DNA of 64,000 nt from Desulfolinea sp050305405 (GCA_050305405.1 JBNLFG010000005.1:62001-126000), one strand, 5' to 3'. Positions 23,958 to 33,428 are shown, numbered from the stretch's first letter. Notes: generated from the sequence alone by a model not told the origin. Numbers and translations: made by a program.

Positions 23958-25610
23958 CTAAAACCCCTCCGCCACATACTCACCCCAAACAGCGCGCAAA
24001 ACATTCGCAATTTCTCCTAGCGTCATATCATGCTCAACCGCTTCTATGAAGAGCGGCATCAGGTTCTCGCCGCCTTTGGCGGCGGTCTCCAATCGTCCGC
24101 GTAACTCGGCAACTTTTTTCTCGTCCCTGTTTTCTCTCAACTTCGCCAACTTTGCGCGCTGGGCCTGCTCAATGGCGGGGTCAACCGAAAGCCGCTCGAT
24201 GTCAATCGTCTCGTCCACCTGGAATTTATTCACACCAACGACGATCTCTTCTTCTCGCTCGATCGCTTTTTGGGCGTCATAGGCTGCGTTCTGGATCTCG
24301 CGCTGCATATAGCCCTGCTCGATCGACGCCAGCGCGCCGCCCATCTCGTCGATCTTGGCGATGTAAGCATCGGCGGCTTTTTCCATCTCATCGGTCAGGT
24401 ATTCGATGTAGTACGACCCCGCCAGCGGGTCGACCGTATCCGCGACGCCCGACTCGTGCGCGATGATCTGCTGGGTACGCAGCGCCACGCGCACGGATTT
24501 CTCGGTCGGCAGCCAGAGCGCTTCGTCCATGCTGTTGGTGTGCAGGGATTGCGTCCCGCCGAGCACAGCCGCCAGCGCCTGAATGGTGACACGCGCAACG
24601 TTATTTTCGGGCTGTTGGGCGGTTAATGTGGATCCGGCGGTCTGGGTGTGGAAGCGCAGCATCCACGATTTGGGGTTTTTCGCCCCGAAGCGCTCTTTCA
24701 TGGTACGCGCCCATATTCGACGTGCTGCGCGGTATTTGGCAACTTCTTCTAGAAGATTATTGTGCGCGTTAAAGAAGAACGACAACTGCGGGGCGAAAGA
24801 ATCGACGTCCAACCCGGAATCGATGGCCGCCTGAACATAGGCCATCCCATTCGCCAGTGTGAAAGCCATCTCTTGCACGGCGGTCGACCCCGCTTCGCGG
24901 ATGTGGTAACCCGAGATGCTGATCGTATTCCAACGCGGGACTTCGCGTTGGCAGTATTGGAAGACATCCGTGATCAGCCGCATGGAAGGTTTGGGCGGGT
25001 AGATATACGTCCCACGCGCAACATATTCCTTGAGAATATCGTTCTGGATCGTGCCGCGCAGCTTGCTGATATCCGCGCCCTGTTTTTTGGCAACGGCGAT
25101 GTACATGGCGAGCAAGATCGCAGCCGGGGCATTGATCGTCATCGAGGTAGAAACTTTTTCGAGCGGAATCTCGTAGAATAACTGTGACATGTCTTCAAGG
25201 GACGAAATCGAAACGCCAACTTTACCCACTTCCCCCATTGCCATCGGATCGTCGGCATCGTAGCCGATCTGGGTCGGGAGATCGAAGGCAACCGAAAGAC
25301 CGGTTTGTCCCTGCGCGAGCAGATAGCGGTAACGTTCGTTCGACTCTTCTGCGGAGGCGAAACCGGCATATTGGCGCATTGTCCAGAAGCGGCTGCGGTA
25401 CATGGTCGGCTGGACGCCGCGCGTAAACGGGTATTCGCCCGGGAACCCAAGCGATGCCATTTTATCGGCATCCACTTCAGGGTCAAGTGCCGCACGCGGT
25501 ACTTCTATCCCGGAAGATGTTTTGAATTCTTCCTTCCGCTCGGCAAATCTCTTCAGAGCAGGCGTGAGTGTTTCTTCTTCCCAACGTTTACGTTCATCTT
25601 GAGTTGTCAT
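23958..25610 (-). CDS. Methylmalonyl-CoA mutase, large (catalytic) subunit
   Basis: Interconverts (R)-methylmalonyl-CoA and succinyl-CoA with adenosylcobalamin. 550 residues covering the TIM-barrel catalytic domain only; the B12-binding domain is absent and must be a separate protein elsewhere. YPFTRGVQPTMYRSRFWTMRQYAGF carries the Tyr of mutases that act on methylmalonyl-CoA, and the Arg in YVARGTYIYPP is also that of this group, whereas isobutyryl-CoA mutases have Phe and Gln. It stands alone; no MeaB or epimerase gene is adjacent. Confidence 0.88.
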   Translation of the reverse strand: MTTQDERKRWEEETLTPALKRFAERKEEFKTSSGIEVPRAALDPEVDADKMASLGFPGEYPFTRGVQPTMYRSRFWTMRQYAGFASAEESNERYRYLLAQGQTGLSVAFDLPTQIGYDADDPMAMGEVGKVGVSISSLEDMSQLFYEIPLEKVSTSMTINAPAAILLAMYIAVAKKQGADISKLRGTIQNDILKEYVARGTYIYPPKPSMRLITDVFQYCQREVPRWNTISISGYHIREAGSTAVQEMAFTLANGMAYVQAAIDSGLDVDSFAPQLSFFFNAHNNLLEEVAKYRAARRIWARTMKERFGAKNPKSWMLRFHTQTAGSTLTAQQPENNVARVTIQALAAVLGGTQSLHTNSMDEALWLPTEKSVRVALRTQQIIAHESGVADTVDPLAGSYYIEYLTDEMEKAADAYIAKIDEMGGALASIEQGYMQREIQNAAYDAQKAIEREEEIVVGVNKFQVDETIDIERLSVDPAIEQAQRAKLAKLRENRDEKKVAELRGRLETAAKGGENLMPLFIEAVEHDMTLGEIANVLRAVWGEYVAEGF

Positions 25611-25758
25611 TTTTTCACCATGTTTTTAGGATTTCTCTCCATTATAATATCAAGCAGTGCGTTGCACTTAAAGAGCGCATAAGTGCCCCGAAGGGGTATG
25701 CACGACGGGTCTGTTAGAAAAAACGATCTGCAACGCGGGTCTGCATAAGGAGTTTTTC

Positions 25759-26121
25759 ATGAAAACAATCGCAAATATTGCTGCAACTATTTTGATTTTT
25801 TTTGGTGTGATGTTCATTTGGGGGGCATTTGGCTCCAATCCGCAACCGGCGTGGATCTGCGTGGGGAGCATCAGCGTGCTGATCGGCTTCGGCTTGATCT
25901 GGTTCGCACAGCGCAAGGGAAAACAGGATGCGACCGCTGGTGCACAAAATGTTTCACTCAATATCGACCTGCCCGGTGAAATCAAAATGGAAACGATGAA
26001 ATGTGAAGCCTGTGGCGGTGCGATTACAAGCAAGAATATCGAAATGCAGTCCGGTGCACCAATGGTGGTTTGCCCCTACTGCGATACGACTTATCAGTTA
26101 AACGAAGAACCGAAATGGTAG
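25759..26121 (+). CDS. Small membrane protein with C-terminal zinc ribbon
   Basis: 120 residues. Two transmembrane helices (about 5-25 and 31-50) are followed by a soluble C-terminus with a CxxC...CxxC zinc ribbon (CEACGG and CPYCDT). Start supported by AAGGAG 8 bases upstream. It is 25 bases ahead of the first Cys-tail membrane protein and may be part of that locus. Function unknown. Confidence 0.75.
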   Translation: MKTIANIAATILIFFGVMFIWGAFGSNPQPAWICVGSISVLIGFGLIWFAQRKGKQDATAGAQNVSLNIDLPGEIKMETMKCEACGGAITSKNIEMQSGAPMVVCPYCDTTYQLNEEPKW

Positions 26122-26146
26122 GCAAGTTACAAGTCGCGGAACACAA

Positions 26147-27892
26147 GTGAAACGAAAACCTTTTGCGGTATTGATTTTTTTCCTGCTCATCCTGAGCCTG
26201 ACATCCAATGTTATGGCGCAGGAAGAGGCTGCCTATTTGTTTACGCTGGAAAAGGAAGAGGTGCATGTTTTCTATAACGAAGAAGGTTTGATGTCGTTGG
26301 ACTATCTTTTCGTTTTCGAAAACGCCCCCAACGGTCACGTGATCGATTTTGTGGATGTGGGCATGCCTAATTACTATTGGGATATTTTCTCCGTATACGC
26401 CGATGTGGATGGTAACTATGCTGCCGCATCCAGAGACGACTATATGGGGATCGGCTCAGGGTTTGCTGTCGTGTTGGGTGAGTATGCCATCCCCCCCGGT
26501 GAACGGGCATCCGTGCATGTCTATGTCGAGGCAATATATGCTGAGCTTCACCAGGACGACAATGATAAAGACTACGCCAGTGCCGTTTTTGGCACAACCT
26601 GGTTCGGAACAACCTATGTCACCGGCACCACCGACCTGACCGTTTCGCTGCATTTACCCCCAGGTGTGCAACCTGACGAACCGCGCTATCATCTTCCCCA
26701 GAGCTGGGCGGGAGAACAAACGCCCGAGGCCTACATCGACGAAAGCGGCAACATCACATACACATGGCATGATCCCAATGCCAATGGCTACACCCAATAC
26801 TTATTCGGCGCATCCTTTCCAGACAGTTACGTTCCCGAAGAAGCCATTACCAGACCGATAACCTTCTGGCAGCGCATCACGTTCTCGCTGCGGAAGTTTT
26901 TCAACCTTAGAACCCTAATCCCTCTTGCCGCTCTTGGTTCGCCGCTCGCTTTCCTCGTCATTGATATTATCAGAACACGCAGACGCAGAATCGCATATCT
27001 GCCGCCCAAGATCGCCATCGAAGGGCACGGCATCAAACGCGGTCTCACAGCCCCCGAAGCCGCCATCCTGATGGAGTTACCGCTTGATACCATATTGGCA
27101 ATGATCCTCTTCGGCGTTATCAAAAAAGGTGCCGCCACCATCACCAGCCGGGACCCACTCGAAATCGAAGTGACCGAGCCACTGCCCACAGGCTTGCATC
27201 AATACGAAGAAAATTTTCTTTCATCGTACAGGAAAAACACCGATACCCTGAAAGTATCCTCAGCTTCAACAATCGCCTATCTTGTACAAAGTGTCAACCA
27301 TAAAATGAAAGGCTTCAGCCGCACGGAAACCATCGCCTATTACAAAAAGATCATGAAAAAAGCCTGGGAACAGGTCGAAAACGCCGGCACCCCCGAAGTC
27401 AAAAGCGAACACTACAGCAAAGGTATTGAGTGGATGATGTTGGACAAAAAGCACAAAAACCGCATACAGGACATCTTCCGCAGTGAACCTGTCTATGTCC
27501 CACTTTGGTGGAGCCGCTACGACCCCACCTTCAAACCTGTTTCCGCCAACACAACATCTGCCCAAACCTCGCTATCCGGCAGCAAGAGCACGATGCCAGC
27601 CTCTTCACCACCATCACTCTCCATGCCCAAACTGCCCGGCGCCGACTTCGCAGCCTCGATTGTCATCGGTACACAAAACTTTTCGCAAAAGGTAATCGGT
27701 AATCTAACCGACTTCACCACTTCAGTGACCAGTATCACCAACCCAGTCCCCGTCTCCAAAATTCGCAGCAAATCTGGAAGCTACCGCTCCAGCAGCAGCA
27801 GGAGCAGTGGTCGCAGCGGTGGTGGCAGCAGTTGTGCTTGTGCCTGCGCCTGTGCAGGGTGTGCCTGTGCCTGCGCCGGCGGCGGACGCTAA
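26147..27892 (+). CDS. DUF2207-like membrane protein with Cys-Ala tail (paralogue 1)
   Basis: 581 residues, GTG start. A signal peptide (1-25, cut near VMA-QEE) is followed by an exported beta-rich domain (about 30-235), a transmembrane helix (about 255-275), and a cytoplasmic part beginning YLPPKIAIEGHGIKRGLTAPEA, a winged-helix-like pattern reminiscent of DUF2207 proteins. After a Ser/Gly linker the last 20 residues hold seven Cys alternating with Ala and end in GGGR. The topology puts this tail in the cytosol, where the radical SAM enzyme at 31026-32378 could modify it (inference). Closely related to the protein at 28557-30221. Confidence 0.85.
   Translation: MKRKPFAVLIFFLLILSLTSNVMAQEEAAYLFTLEKEEVHVFYNEEGLMSLDYLFVFENAPNGHVIDFVDVGMPNYYWDIFSVYADVDGNYAAASRDDYMGIGSGFAVVLGEYAIPPGERASVHVYVEAIYAELHQDDNDKDYASAVFGTTWFGTTYVTGTTDLTVSLHLPPGVQPDEPRYHLPQSWAGEQTPEAYIDESGNITYTWHDPNANGYTQYLFGASFPDSYVPEEAITRPITFWQRITFSLRKFFNLRTLIPLAALGSPLAFLVIDIIRTRRRRIAYLPPKIAIEGHGIKRGLTAPEAAILMELPLDTILAMILFGVIKKGAATITSRDPLEIEVTEPLPTGLHQYEENFLSSYRKNTDTLKVSSASTIAYLVQSVNHKMKGFSRTETIAYYKKIMKKAWEQVENAGTPEVKSEHYSKGIEWMMLDKKHKNRIQDIFRSEPVYVPLWWSRYDPTFKPVSANTTSAQTSLSGSKSTMPASSPPSLSMPKLPGADFAASIVIGTQNFSQKVIGNLTDFTTSVTSITNPVPVSKIRSKSGSYRSSSSRSSGRSGGGSSCACACACAGCACACAGGGR
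27833..27877 (+). repeat. TGYGCN hexamer repeat encoding a Cys-Ala tail
   Basis: Near-perfect repetition of a Cys codon plus Ala codon, once interrupted by a Gly codon. Equivalent tracts end the two other paralogues (about 30168-30208 and 30918-30980). Both TGT and TGC are used, so the protein pattern, not only the DNA, is conserved. Confidence 0.8.
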
Positions 27893-27934
27893 CCCCCTAT
27901 GAGCCGACAATTTACACCCCGAAAGATGTGACAT

Positions 27935-28453
27935 ATGAAAGCACAGCAATTTCTAACCGGGTTAAAACGCCTGGCAAACGGTATCAGGCGTGCAGAAAGT
28001 ATTAACGACTACACCGAGATGCTGCAAGAGAGCATCCTGAGTTGGCAGAAGGTTGAAAAGCGGCACAAAAGACCGCCCTGGGATGATCCGATCATGGACT
28101 TGATCTTTCGCTTTGATTGCAGCCAAGTCAGAATTGGTAATTTTTACTTACTCCCCCCGTCTGATAAACCTTTTATGGGTGACGTATACCAATTCTTGAG
28201 CGGACCCTGGGATTTTTACGTTGCTCGTAATACCCATGATGTTTATTCGTTTTACTATAAAGAAGCCTGGCCCTCACCTATGGGCTTGGAAAGCGAAGCA
28301 TTTCTTACAGGCTTGTTTTATCATGCCGAATATCTGACCCAGCTAAAAAAGGACATCACCCCGGAAGCTCACGCAGCACTTGATGCCCAGTACTCACCAA
28401 TGATGAAGAATGCAACACTCCCACTGCGGCGTAAGGTAAAAATCAAGGCCTAA
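27935..28453 (+). CDS. Hypothetical protein, 172 residues
   Basis: I do not recognise this protein. It is soluble, with no signal peptide or membrane segment. The N-terminal third is helical and charged; the middle has aromatic-rich strands (RIGNFYLLPPSDKPFMGDVYQFL, DFYVARNTHDVYSFYY) and the C-terminus is basic. It lies between two Cys-tail paralogues on the same strand, 42 bases after the first, so it is probably expressed with them. A chaperone or immunity-like role for the locus is possible but nothing shows it. Confidence 0.7.
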   Translation: MKAQQFLTGLKRLANGIRRAESINDYTEMLQESILSWQKVEKRHKRPPWDDPIMDLIFRFDCSQVRIGNFYLLPPSDKPFMGDVYQFLSGPWDFYVARNTHDVYSFYYKEAWPSPMGLESEAFLTGLFYHAEYLTQLKKDITPEAHAALDAQYSPMMKNATLPLRRKVKIKA

Positions 28454-28556
28454 TTTTTTCAAATCCGACGTCTGATGCGTACTATCCATGCATTAATCGT
28501 GTATAAATATTAGAAAGCACATGATACTGAAAGAATCAACAAAAAGGAGTTCTTTA

Positions 28557-30221
28557 ATGAAAAAACGTTTTCTCCCTCTTCTCCTTCTTTTTATACTCGT
28601 TTTTGGCATTACAGGCAGCGTCTCTGCTCAATCCTACTCTTTTGCATTGGAAAAAGAAGTTGTCAATGTCTACTGGAACAGTGACGGCTCGATGTCGCTG
28701 GATTACGTCTTTACCTTTAAGAATGATTCAGGCGCACATGCAATCGACTTTGTAGATGTCGGCTTGCCCAACAATAGCTACCGCATGAGTTCGATCTATG
28801 CGGATGTGGACGGGAATACTGTTGATATTTCCAGTGACTATCAGGGCAACGGCACCGGCGTCGCCGTCGACATGGGGCGCTACGCCATCCCGGCTGGCGG
28901 ACGCGGCAATGTGCATATTTATATCGGCTATATCGACCGCGTCCTACATCCCGATGACGACGACGAGAATTACGCCAGCGCTGTCTTCGGCACAACCTGG
29001 TTTGGCGGCCAATATGTGAGTGGCAGCACCGACCTGAGTGTCACCATGCACATGCCGCCAGACGTCCAACCAACCGAACCGCGCTATCACATCCCCGAAA
29101 ATTGGGTTGGCGCGCAAGAACCAGAGATCAAAATCAACAGCGACGGGCGCGTTTCCTACACATGGCACAGTCCGAACGCCAACGGCTACACCCAATATAC
29201 TTTCGGGGCATCCTTCCCGAAGAGCTATGTGCCTGCCTCGGCGATTGCCAGCCCTTCGATTTTTGAACGCTTGGGAATAAGTGTGGATGATGTGATCGGG
29301 TTTATGGTCTTCTGCTGCTTTGGCTTATTCTTCTTCGGCATCCCGGCTCTCTCTGTCGCCCAATCCCGCAAGCGCAAAATGAAATATATGCCCCCTAAGA
29401 TCGCCATCGAAGGGCATGGCATCAAACGTGGGCTAACCGCTGTCGAATCCGCTGTCCTGATGCAGGAACCGCTCGATAAAGTGATGACGATGATTCTCTT
29501 CGGCGTGGTCAAAAAAGGCGCAGCCGAAGTCACCAGCCGTGACCCTGTCAAACTGAAAGTTGCCGACCCTCTGCCAGAAAAGCTGCACGACTACGAACGA
29601 AAGTTCTTAGATGCATTCGCAGATGGTAAAAACAACCGTGCAGCGCAACGCAAACAACTCCAAAAAGTAACCATCGGTCTCATCAAGAGCCTTGAGACCA
29701 AAATGAAAGGCTTCAGCCGCAAAGAAACCGTCGCCTACTACAAGAACATTATGGAACGCGCCTGGAAGCAGATCGAAGCCGCCGGCACGCCTGAAATGAA
29801 AAGCCAGATGTACGACGAAGCCCTCGAATGGACCATGTTGGATAAGGATTACGATCAGCGCACACGCGACGTCTTCCGCACGGGACCCGTTTACGTGCCC
29901 ATGTGGTGGGGACGCTACGACCCCGGATTTGGCCGTGGCACCGCCAAAACAGCATCTGCCCGCCCCATCTCATCCGGCGGTAAAAGCCTCGCTTCGTCCA
30001 TGCCCCAACTCCCCGGCGCAGATTTCGCCGCATCGGTGGTCGGTGGCGCCCAAACCTTCTCCGAGAAAGTGATCGGCAACATCAACGACTTCACTGGCAA
30101 AGTAACCAACGTCACCAACCCCCCGCCCCCGCCACCCAAATCGAGTGGACGCAGCGGTGGTGGTGGCTGCGCCTGCGCCTGTGCCGGTTGTGCCTGTGCC
30201 TGTGCGGGTGGAGGACGGTAA
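28557..30221 (+). CDS. DUF2207-like membrane protein with Cys-Ala tail (paralogue 2)
   Basis: 554 residues; start at 28557 chosen for AAAAAGGAG 8 bases upstream and because the signal peptide then begins MKKRFLPLLLL. Same layout as paralogue 1: exported domain, one transmembrane helix (around GFMVFCCFGLFFFGIPALS), cytoplasmic YMPPKIAIEGHGIKRGLTAVES domain, then MPQLPGADFAASVVGGAQTF before a Pro/Gly linker. The tail has six Cys alternating with Ala and ends in AGGGR. Most of the sequence is clearly similar to paralogue 1, with similar base composition, indicating tandem duplication. Confidence 0.86.
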   Translation: MKKRFLPLLLLFILVFGITGSVSAQSYSFALEKEVVNVYWNSDGSMSLDYVFTFKNDSGAHAIDFVDVGLPNNSYRMSSIYADVDGNTVDISSDYQGNGTGVAVDMGRYAIPAGGRGNVHIYIGYIDRVLHPDDDDENYASAVFGTTWFGGQYVSGSTDLSVTMHMPPDVQPTEPRYHIPENWVGAQEPEIKINSDGRVSYTWHSPNANGYTQYTFGASFPKSYVPASAIASPSIFERLGISVDDVIGFMVFCCFGLFFFGIPALSVAQSRKRKMKYMPPKIAIEGHGIKRGLTAVESAVLMQEPLDKVMTMILFGVVKKGAAEVTSRDPVKLKVADPLPEKLHDYERKFLDAFADGKNNRAAQRKQLQKVTIGLIKSLETKMKGFSRKETVAYYKNIMERAWKQIEAAGTPEMKSQMYDEALEWTMLDKDYDQRTRDVFRTGPVYVPMWWGRYDPGFGRGTAKTASARPISSGGKSLASSMPQLPGADFAASVVGGAQTFSEKVIGNINDFTGKVTNVTNPPPPPPKSSGRSGGGGCACACAGCACACAGGGR

Positions 30222-30227
30222 GGGGTT

Positions 30228-30992
30228 ATGTTTTGGGTTATCTTAGGATTTTTTAGCATCATACCTTTGGTCGTTTTAATATCCAATTGGAGAAAAATCG
30301 TCAACCCAATCATAGAGATTACCCATGAAATAACCGTAAATGACCGGAAGAAAGAGTATTTTCCTCCTCAGATAGCTATTGAAAGTTTCGGTATCCAGCG
30401 CAACTTAACAATAGTCGAAGCTGCCATTCTATTGGAAAAGCCATTTGATCAAATCTTGAGTCTTATACTGAAAAGCTTGATAGAGAAAAACGCCCTGAAA
30501 ATCGTATCTATATCCCCTCTAAAGCTTGATGTGGAGACGCTTTTCCCAAAAGACGTCTTGAATTACGAAAGAGATTTTGCTAGAGCCTGTAGAAAAAGAA
30601 ACAATAAACAACGGCAAGATGATTTGCGCAGAGTCACGATTGACCTAATAAAAAGCGTAAATATGAAAACGAAAGGATTTTCGAGACAAGAGACAATTGA
30701 GTACTACGAAGATATCCTTGACTATCCTTTAGCAGAGATAATGGATAGCGATATTCTTACCATTGCTAACTTATTACTTGAACCTCTTGACAAATTTACC
30801 GATATGGTCACAAAAGAAACGAATCCTTATTCAGATGCACCTGTTTTTGAAGAACCTCCTGAATATCTAAGATCCAGACATGGAGGTAGCGGAGGACACC
30901 TTGGAAGAGGCTCTTGCGCGAGTTGTGCTTGCGCCGGTTGTGCCTGCGCTTGTGCGAGTTGCGCCTGCGCCTGTGCCGGCGGCGGAAGGTAG
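30228..30992 (+). CDS. Short Cys-Ala-tail membrane protein (paralogue 3, no exported domain)
   Basis: 254 residues. It starts with a transmembrane helix (about 2-20) and lacks the whole signal peptide and exported domain of paralogues 1 and 2. The cytoplasmic part YFPPQIAIESFGIQRNLTIVEA and the segment TKGFSRQETIEYYEDIL align with them. The tail is the longest: nine Cys in three clusters separated by Ser or Gly, again ending in AGGGR. It is notably AT-richer than its paralogues and more diverged, so it may have a separate origin. It starts 6 bases after paralogue 2 stops. Confidence 0.82.
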   Translation: MFWVILGFFSIIPLVVLISNWRKIVNPIIEITHEITVNDRKKEYFPPQIAIESFGIQRNLTIVEAAILLEKPFDQILSLILKSLIEKNALKIVSISPLKLDVETLFPKDVLNYERDFARACRKRNNKQRQDDLRRVTIDLIKSVNMKTKGFSRQETIEYYEDILDYPLAEIMDSDILTIANLLLEPLDKFTDMVTKETNPYSDAPVFEEPPEYLRSRHGGSGGHLGRGSCASCACAGCACACASCACACAGGGR

Positions 30993-31025
30993 TTTTACTG
31001 GTATCTTTTAAAGAGGTAAATAAAT

Positions 31026-32378
31026 ATGTTTAATAAACTGTTTCAGAAACGAACTACGAACAATATCCCTTCTGGGCTTTTTCACTACCAACACGAAACG
31101 GACGAGGAGAAATCGCGCATCCATTTGCGACTTGACCCTGACGGGCACGGAACGTTGATCGTCAACGCCAATCAGGTCATGCATTTAAATCCCACCGCTG
31201 CAATGATGGCATATCTACTCCTTGAAGAGAGAAACGAAAAGGAGATCGTTGACACGGTGCGCAAATCGTATAACGTCAAAAGAGAGCAGGTTTTAGCTGA
31301 TCTTGAAACCTTGAACTTTCAACTGGATAACCTGATCCGTCCCGATGGCGCTTGCCCGATCCACGAGTTGGACTTGGAGATGAAGATGCCCTTCAGCGCC
31401 CGACCGACCGCGCCCTATCGCATGGATTTGGCCTTGACCTATCGCTGCAACAACGATTGCGCTCACTGCTATAACGCCCGCGAACGCACCTTCCCGTCCA
31501 TGACGGTGGATGAGTGGAAAAAAGTGATCGACACAACCTGGGATTTGGGCATCCCGCATATCGTCTTTACGGGCGGGGAACCAACCTTGCTCGACTATCT
31601 GCCGGAACTGATCGCTTATGCCGAATCGAATGGTCAGATAACGGGACTAAACACAAATGCACGTCGTTTGGCGGATAAAAACTATCTCGACAAACTGGTC
31701 TCTGCTGGCCTGGACCATGTTCAAATCACGGTCGAATCGGATGATGCTGATATCCACGACGCAATGGTCGGTACGAAGGGCGCACATAAGCAGACCATCC
31801 AAGGCTTAAAAAACGTCCTTGAAAGCCCGCTCTATGTGATGACGAATACGACCATGCTGCAAGACAATGTGCATACGATCCCCGCGACGCTGGAATTTCT
31901 GGCAGAGATCGGCGTGCCAACCGTCGGCTTGAATGCGCTGATCTACTCCGGGCGTGGTGAGAATGTGGGTACAGGGTTGCCCGAAAGTGAACTCGAACCG
32001 TTGCTCGAAATCGCAAAGTTGAAAACCGACATGCACGGGCAAAAACTGATCTGGTATACGCCGACGCAGTATTGCAACTTTGACCCACTAAAGCTCGATT
32101 TGGGCATTAAAGGTTGTTCGGCGGCACTCTACAATATGTGCGTGGAACCAGACGGCGCGGTGCTGCCCTGCCAGTCGTATTACACGCCGGTTGGCAATAT
32201 CCTGCACGATAGCTGGGATTCGATCTGGAATCACAAGCTCTCGGTGCAGTTGCGCGAACGACAGAATCTGCCGACGAAATGCAATGCCTGCGACCTGTTG
32301 CAGGAATGCGGCGGCGGCTGTCCGCTGCAATTTGAAGAAGAGAGTTTTGTAAAGTTGGATTTGCTGGAAAGTATTTAG
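31026..32378 (+). CDS. Radical SAM/SPASM peptide maturase with PqqD-like N-terminus
   Basis: 450 residues, cytosolic. Residues ~30-110 resemble PqqD, the precursor-recognition (RRE) domain (VMHLNPTAAMMAYLLLE). The radical SAM cluster motif CNNDCAHC (Cys141, 145, 148) and GGEPTL (183-188) follow. A C-terminal SPASM region with many Cys (GCSAALYNMC, LPCQSY, CNACDLLQECGGGC) should hold auxiliary [4Fe-4S] clusters. Enzymes of this layout install thioether or other bonds in ribosomal peptides. The three Cys-Ala-tail proteins directly upstream are the obvious substrates (inference). AGAGG precedes the ATG. Confidence 0.9.
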   Translation: MFNKLFQKRTTNNIPSGLFHYQHETDEEKSRIHLRLDPDGHGTLIVNANQVMHLNPTAAMMAYLLLEERNEKEIVDTVRKSYNVKREQVLADLETLNFQLDNLIRPDGACPIHELDLEMKMPFSARPTAPYRMDLALTYRCNNDCAHCYNARERTFPSMTVDEWKKVIDTTWDLGIPHIVFTGGEPTLLDYLPELIAYAESNGQITGLNTNARRLADKNYLDKLVSAGLDHVQITVESDDADIHDAMVGTKGAHKQTIQGLKNVLESPLYVMTNTTMLQDNVHTIPATLEFLAEIGVPTVGLNALIYSGRGENVGTGLPESELEPLLEIAKLKTDMHGQKLIWYTPTQYCNFDPLKLDLGIKGCSAALYNMCVEPDGAVLPCQSYYTPVGNILHDSWDSIWNHKLSVQLRERQNLPTKCNACDLLQECGGGCPLQFEEESFVKLDLLESI

Positions 32379-32591
32379 TCAGAAAGACACTAAGATAAAA
32401 ACTTGGCTCCCTTCGCGCCTTCGCGGTCGTAGGAGTTGGGCACAACTTGATGATAGAAAATTCCGCACAAGACAACACAAGAGACCATCAAAAAAATCAA
32501 CGCATGGTCAGAGACGCAGGAGGTGTAAAACGAAGATACCCAAAACAGCTTCCATCCATTTCTTATTCTTTATTTATCGAAAGGAATCCTA
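32379..32591. other. Non-coding spacer in the radical SAM locus
   Basis: 213 bases with no gene I can support. It contains CTTCGCGCCTTCGCGGTC, a short sequence of the kind dispersed in many bacterial genomes, and ends in GAAAGGA, the ribosome site of the next gene. No terminator is seen, so transcription may continue through. Confidence 0.5.
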
Positions 32592-33347
32592 ATGAAAAAA
32601 CTTAAACTTGCACTATCATTGGCTTTCGCCCTGCTCTTTATTTTGGGCTGTCAACTTGCATCTGGAGACACGCCCACTGAAGCTCCAGCCACAAACAATA
32701 GTAATGAAGAACCAGTAGCTGCACCGACCCAGGCACCAATCAACACTCCCATCCCTGAGCCAACATCCCCGCCTGCGCTTCAATCGGGTGATCTTATTTT
32801 CCAAACCAACTTCAACGACATCAGCGACTGGCAACCAGTTACAAAGAATGATGAAGCGAGCTACAAAACCGAAGTGCGTGGCAATGGCTTGTACATCGAA
32901 GTCCCAAGCAAAAATGATTACTGGTACGGCTATGCCCCCCTCGACATGCACTACAGTGATGTCCGCATCGAAGCCGATGTCGAATTGGTCGGCGGAACCA
33001 ACTACACCTATATCACCCTGACCTGCCGCTCTTCTGATGCGGGCGAATATGTCTTCTTCATGGACGCTGGCGGCTACTATCAGATCGGTAAATATACCTA
33101 TGGTGATGAGGCCAACTACGAACAATTAGCCTATGGCGGCAGCACTGAGATCAAAGTTGCCAAAAATCCCAATCACTTAACGGCCATTTGTAAAGCCAAC
33201 AATTTAGCCTTGCTGATTAATGGAAAACAGGTTGAAAATGTACAAGATTGGCAGCTCACCGAAGGAATGGTCGGCATTGGCGTCGAAACAGTAGATAATC
33301 CGCTCTCAAAGGTTATGTTCCACAACCTCGAAATTTATGTTCCTTAG
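32592..33347 (+). CDS. Lipoprotein with a concanavalin-like (LamG/DUF1080-type) domain
   Basis: 251 residues. The signal peptide ends in a lipobox (ILGC, Cys20), followed by a Thr/Pro linker. The rest is a beta-sandwich-like domain that begins QTNFNDISDWQPV and includes ADVELVGGTNYTYITLTCRS and NHLTAICKANNLALLING, a pattern of laminin-G/3-keto-glycoside hydrolase-like sugar-binding folds. No catalytic residues can be named. It sits between the maturase and its degenerate homologue; whether it belongs to that system is unclear. Confidence 0.78.
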   Translation: MKKLKLALSLAFALLFILGCQLASGDTPTEAPATNNSNEEPVAAPTQAPINTPIPEPTSPPALQSGDLIFQTNFNDISDWQPVTKNDEASYKTEVRGNGLYIEVPSKNDYWYGYAPLDMHYSDVRIEADVELVGGTNYTYITLTCRSSDAGEYVFFMDAGGYYQIGKYTYGDEANYEQLAYGGSTEIKVAKNPNHLTAICKANNLALLINGKQVENVQDWQLTEGMVGIGVETVDNPLSKVMFHNLEIYVP

Positions 33348-33353
33348 CAAGAA

Positions 33354-33378
33354 ATCTCCCTGTATTTTTACAGGGAGA
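33354..33378 (+). terminator. Weak hairpin after the lipoprotein gene
   Basis: Stem CTCCCTGTA/TACAGGGAG (33356-33364, 33369-33377) with a T loop. No clean T run follows, so termination may be partial. Confidence 0.4.
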
Positions 33379-33428
33379 AGCAATTATTTATTTTCTCCGC
33401 AATAACCCAGTAAGAAAAGGAGCGTTCA

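Noticed and set aside
26147..30992. The Cys-Ala codon tracts as a simple DNA repeat or CRISPR-like array
   Set aside because: The repeats are in frame at the very end of three genes, vary in codon use (TGT/TGC) and keep the same protein ending; there are no spacers.
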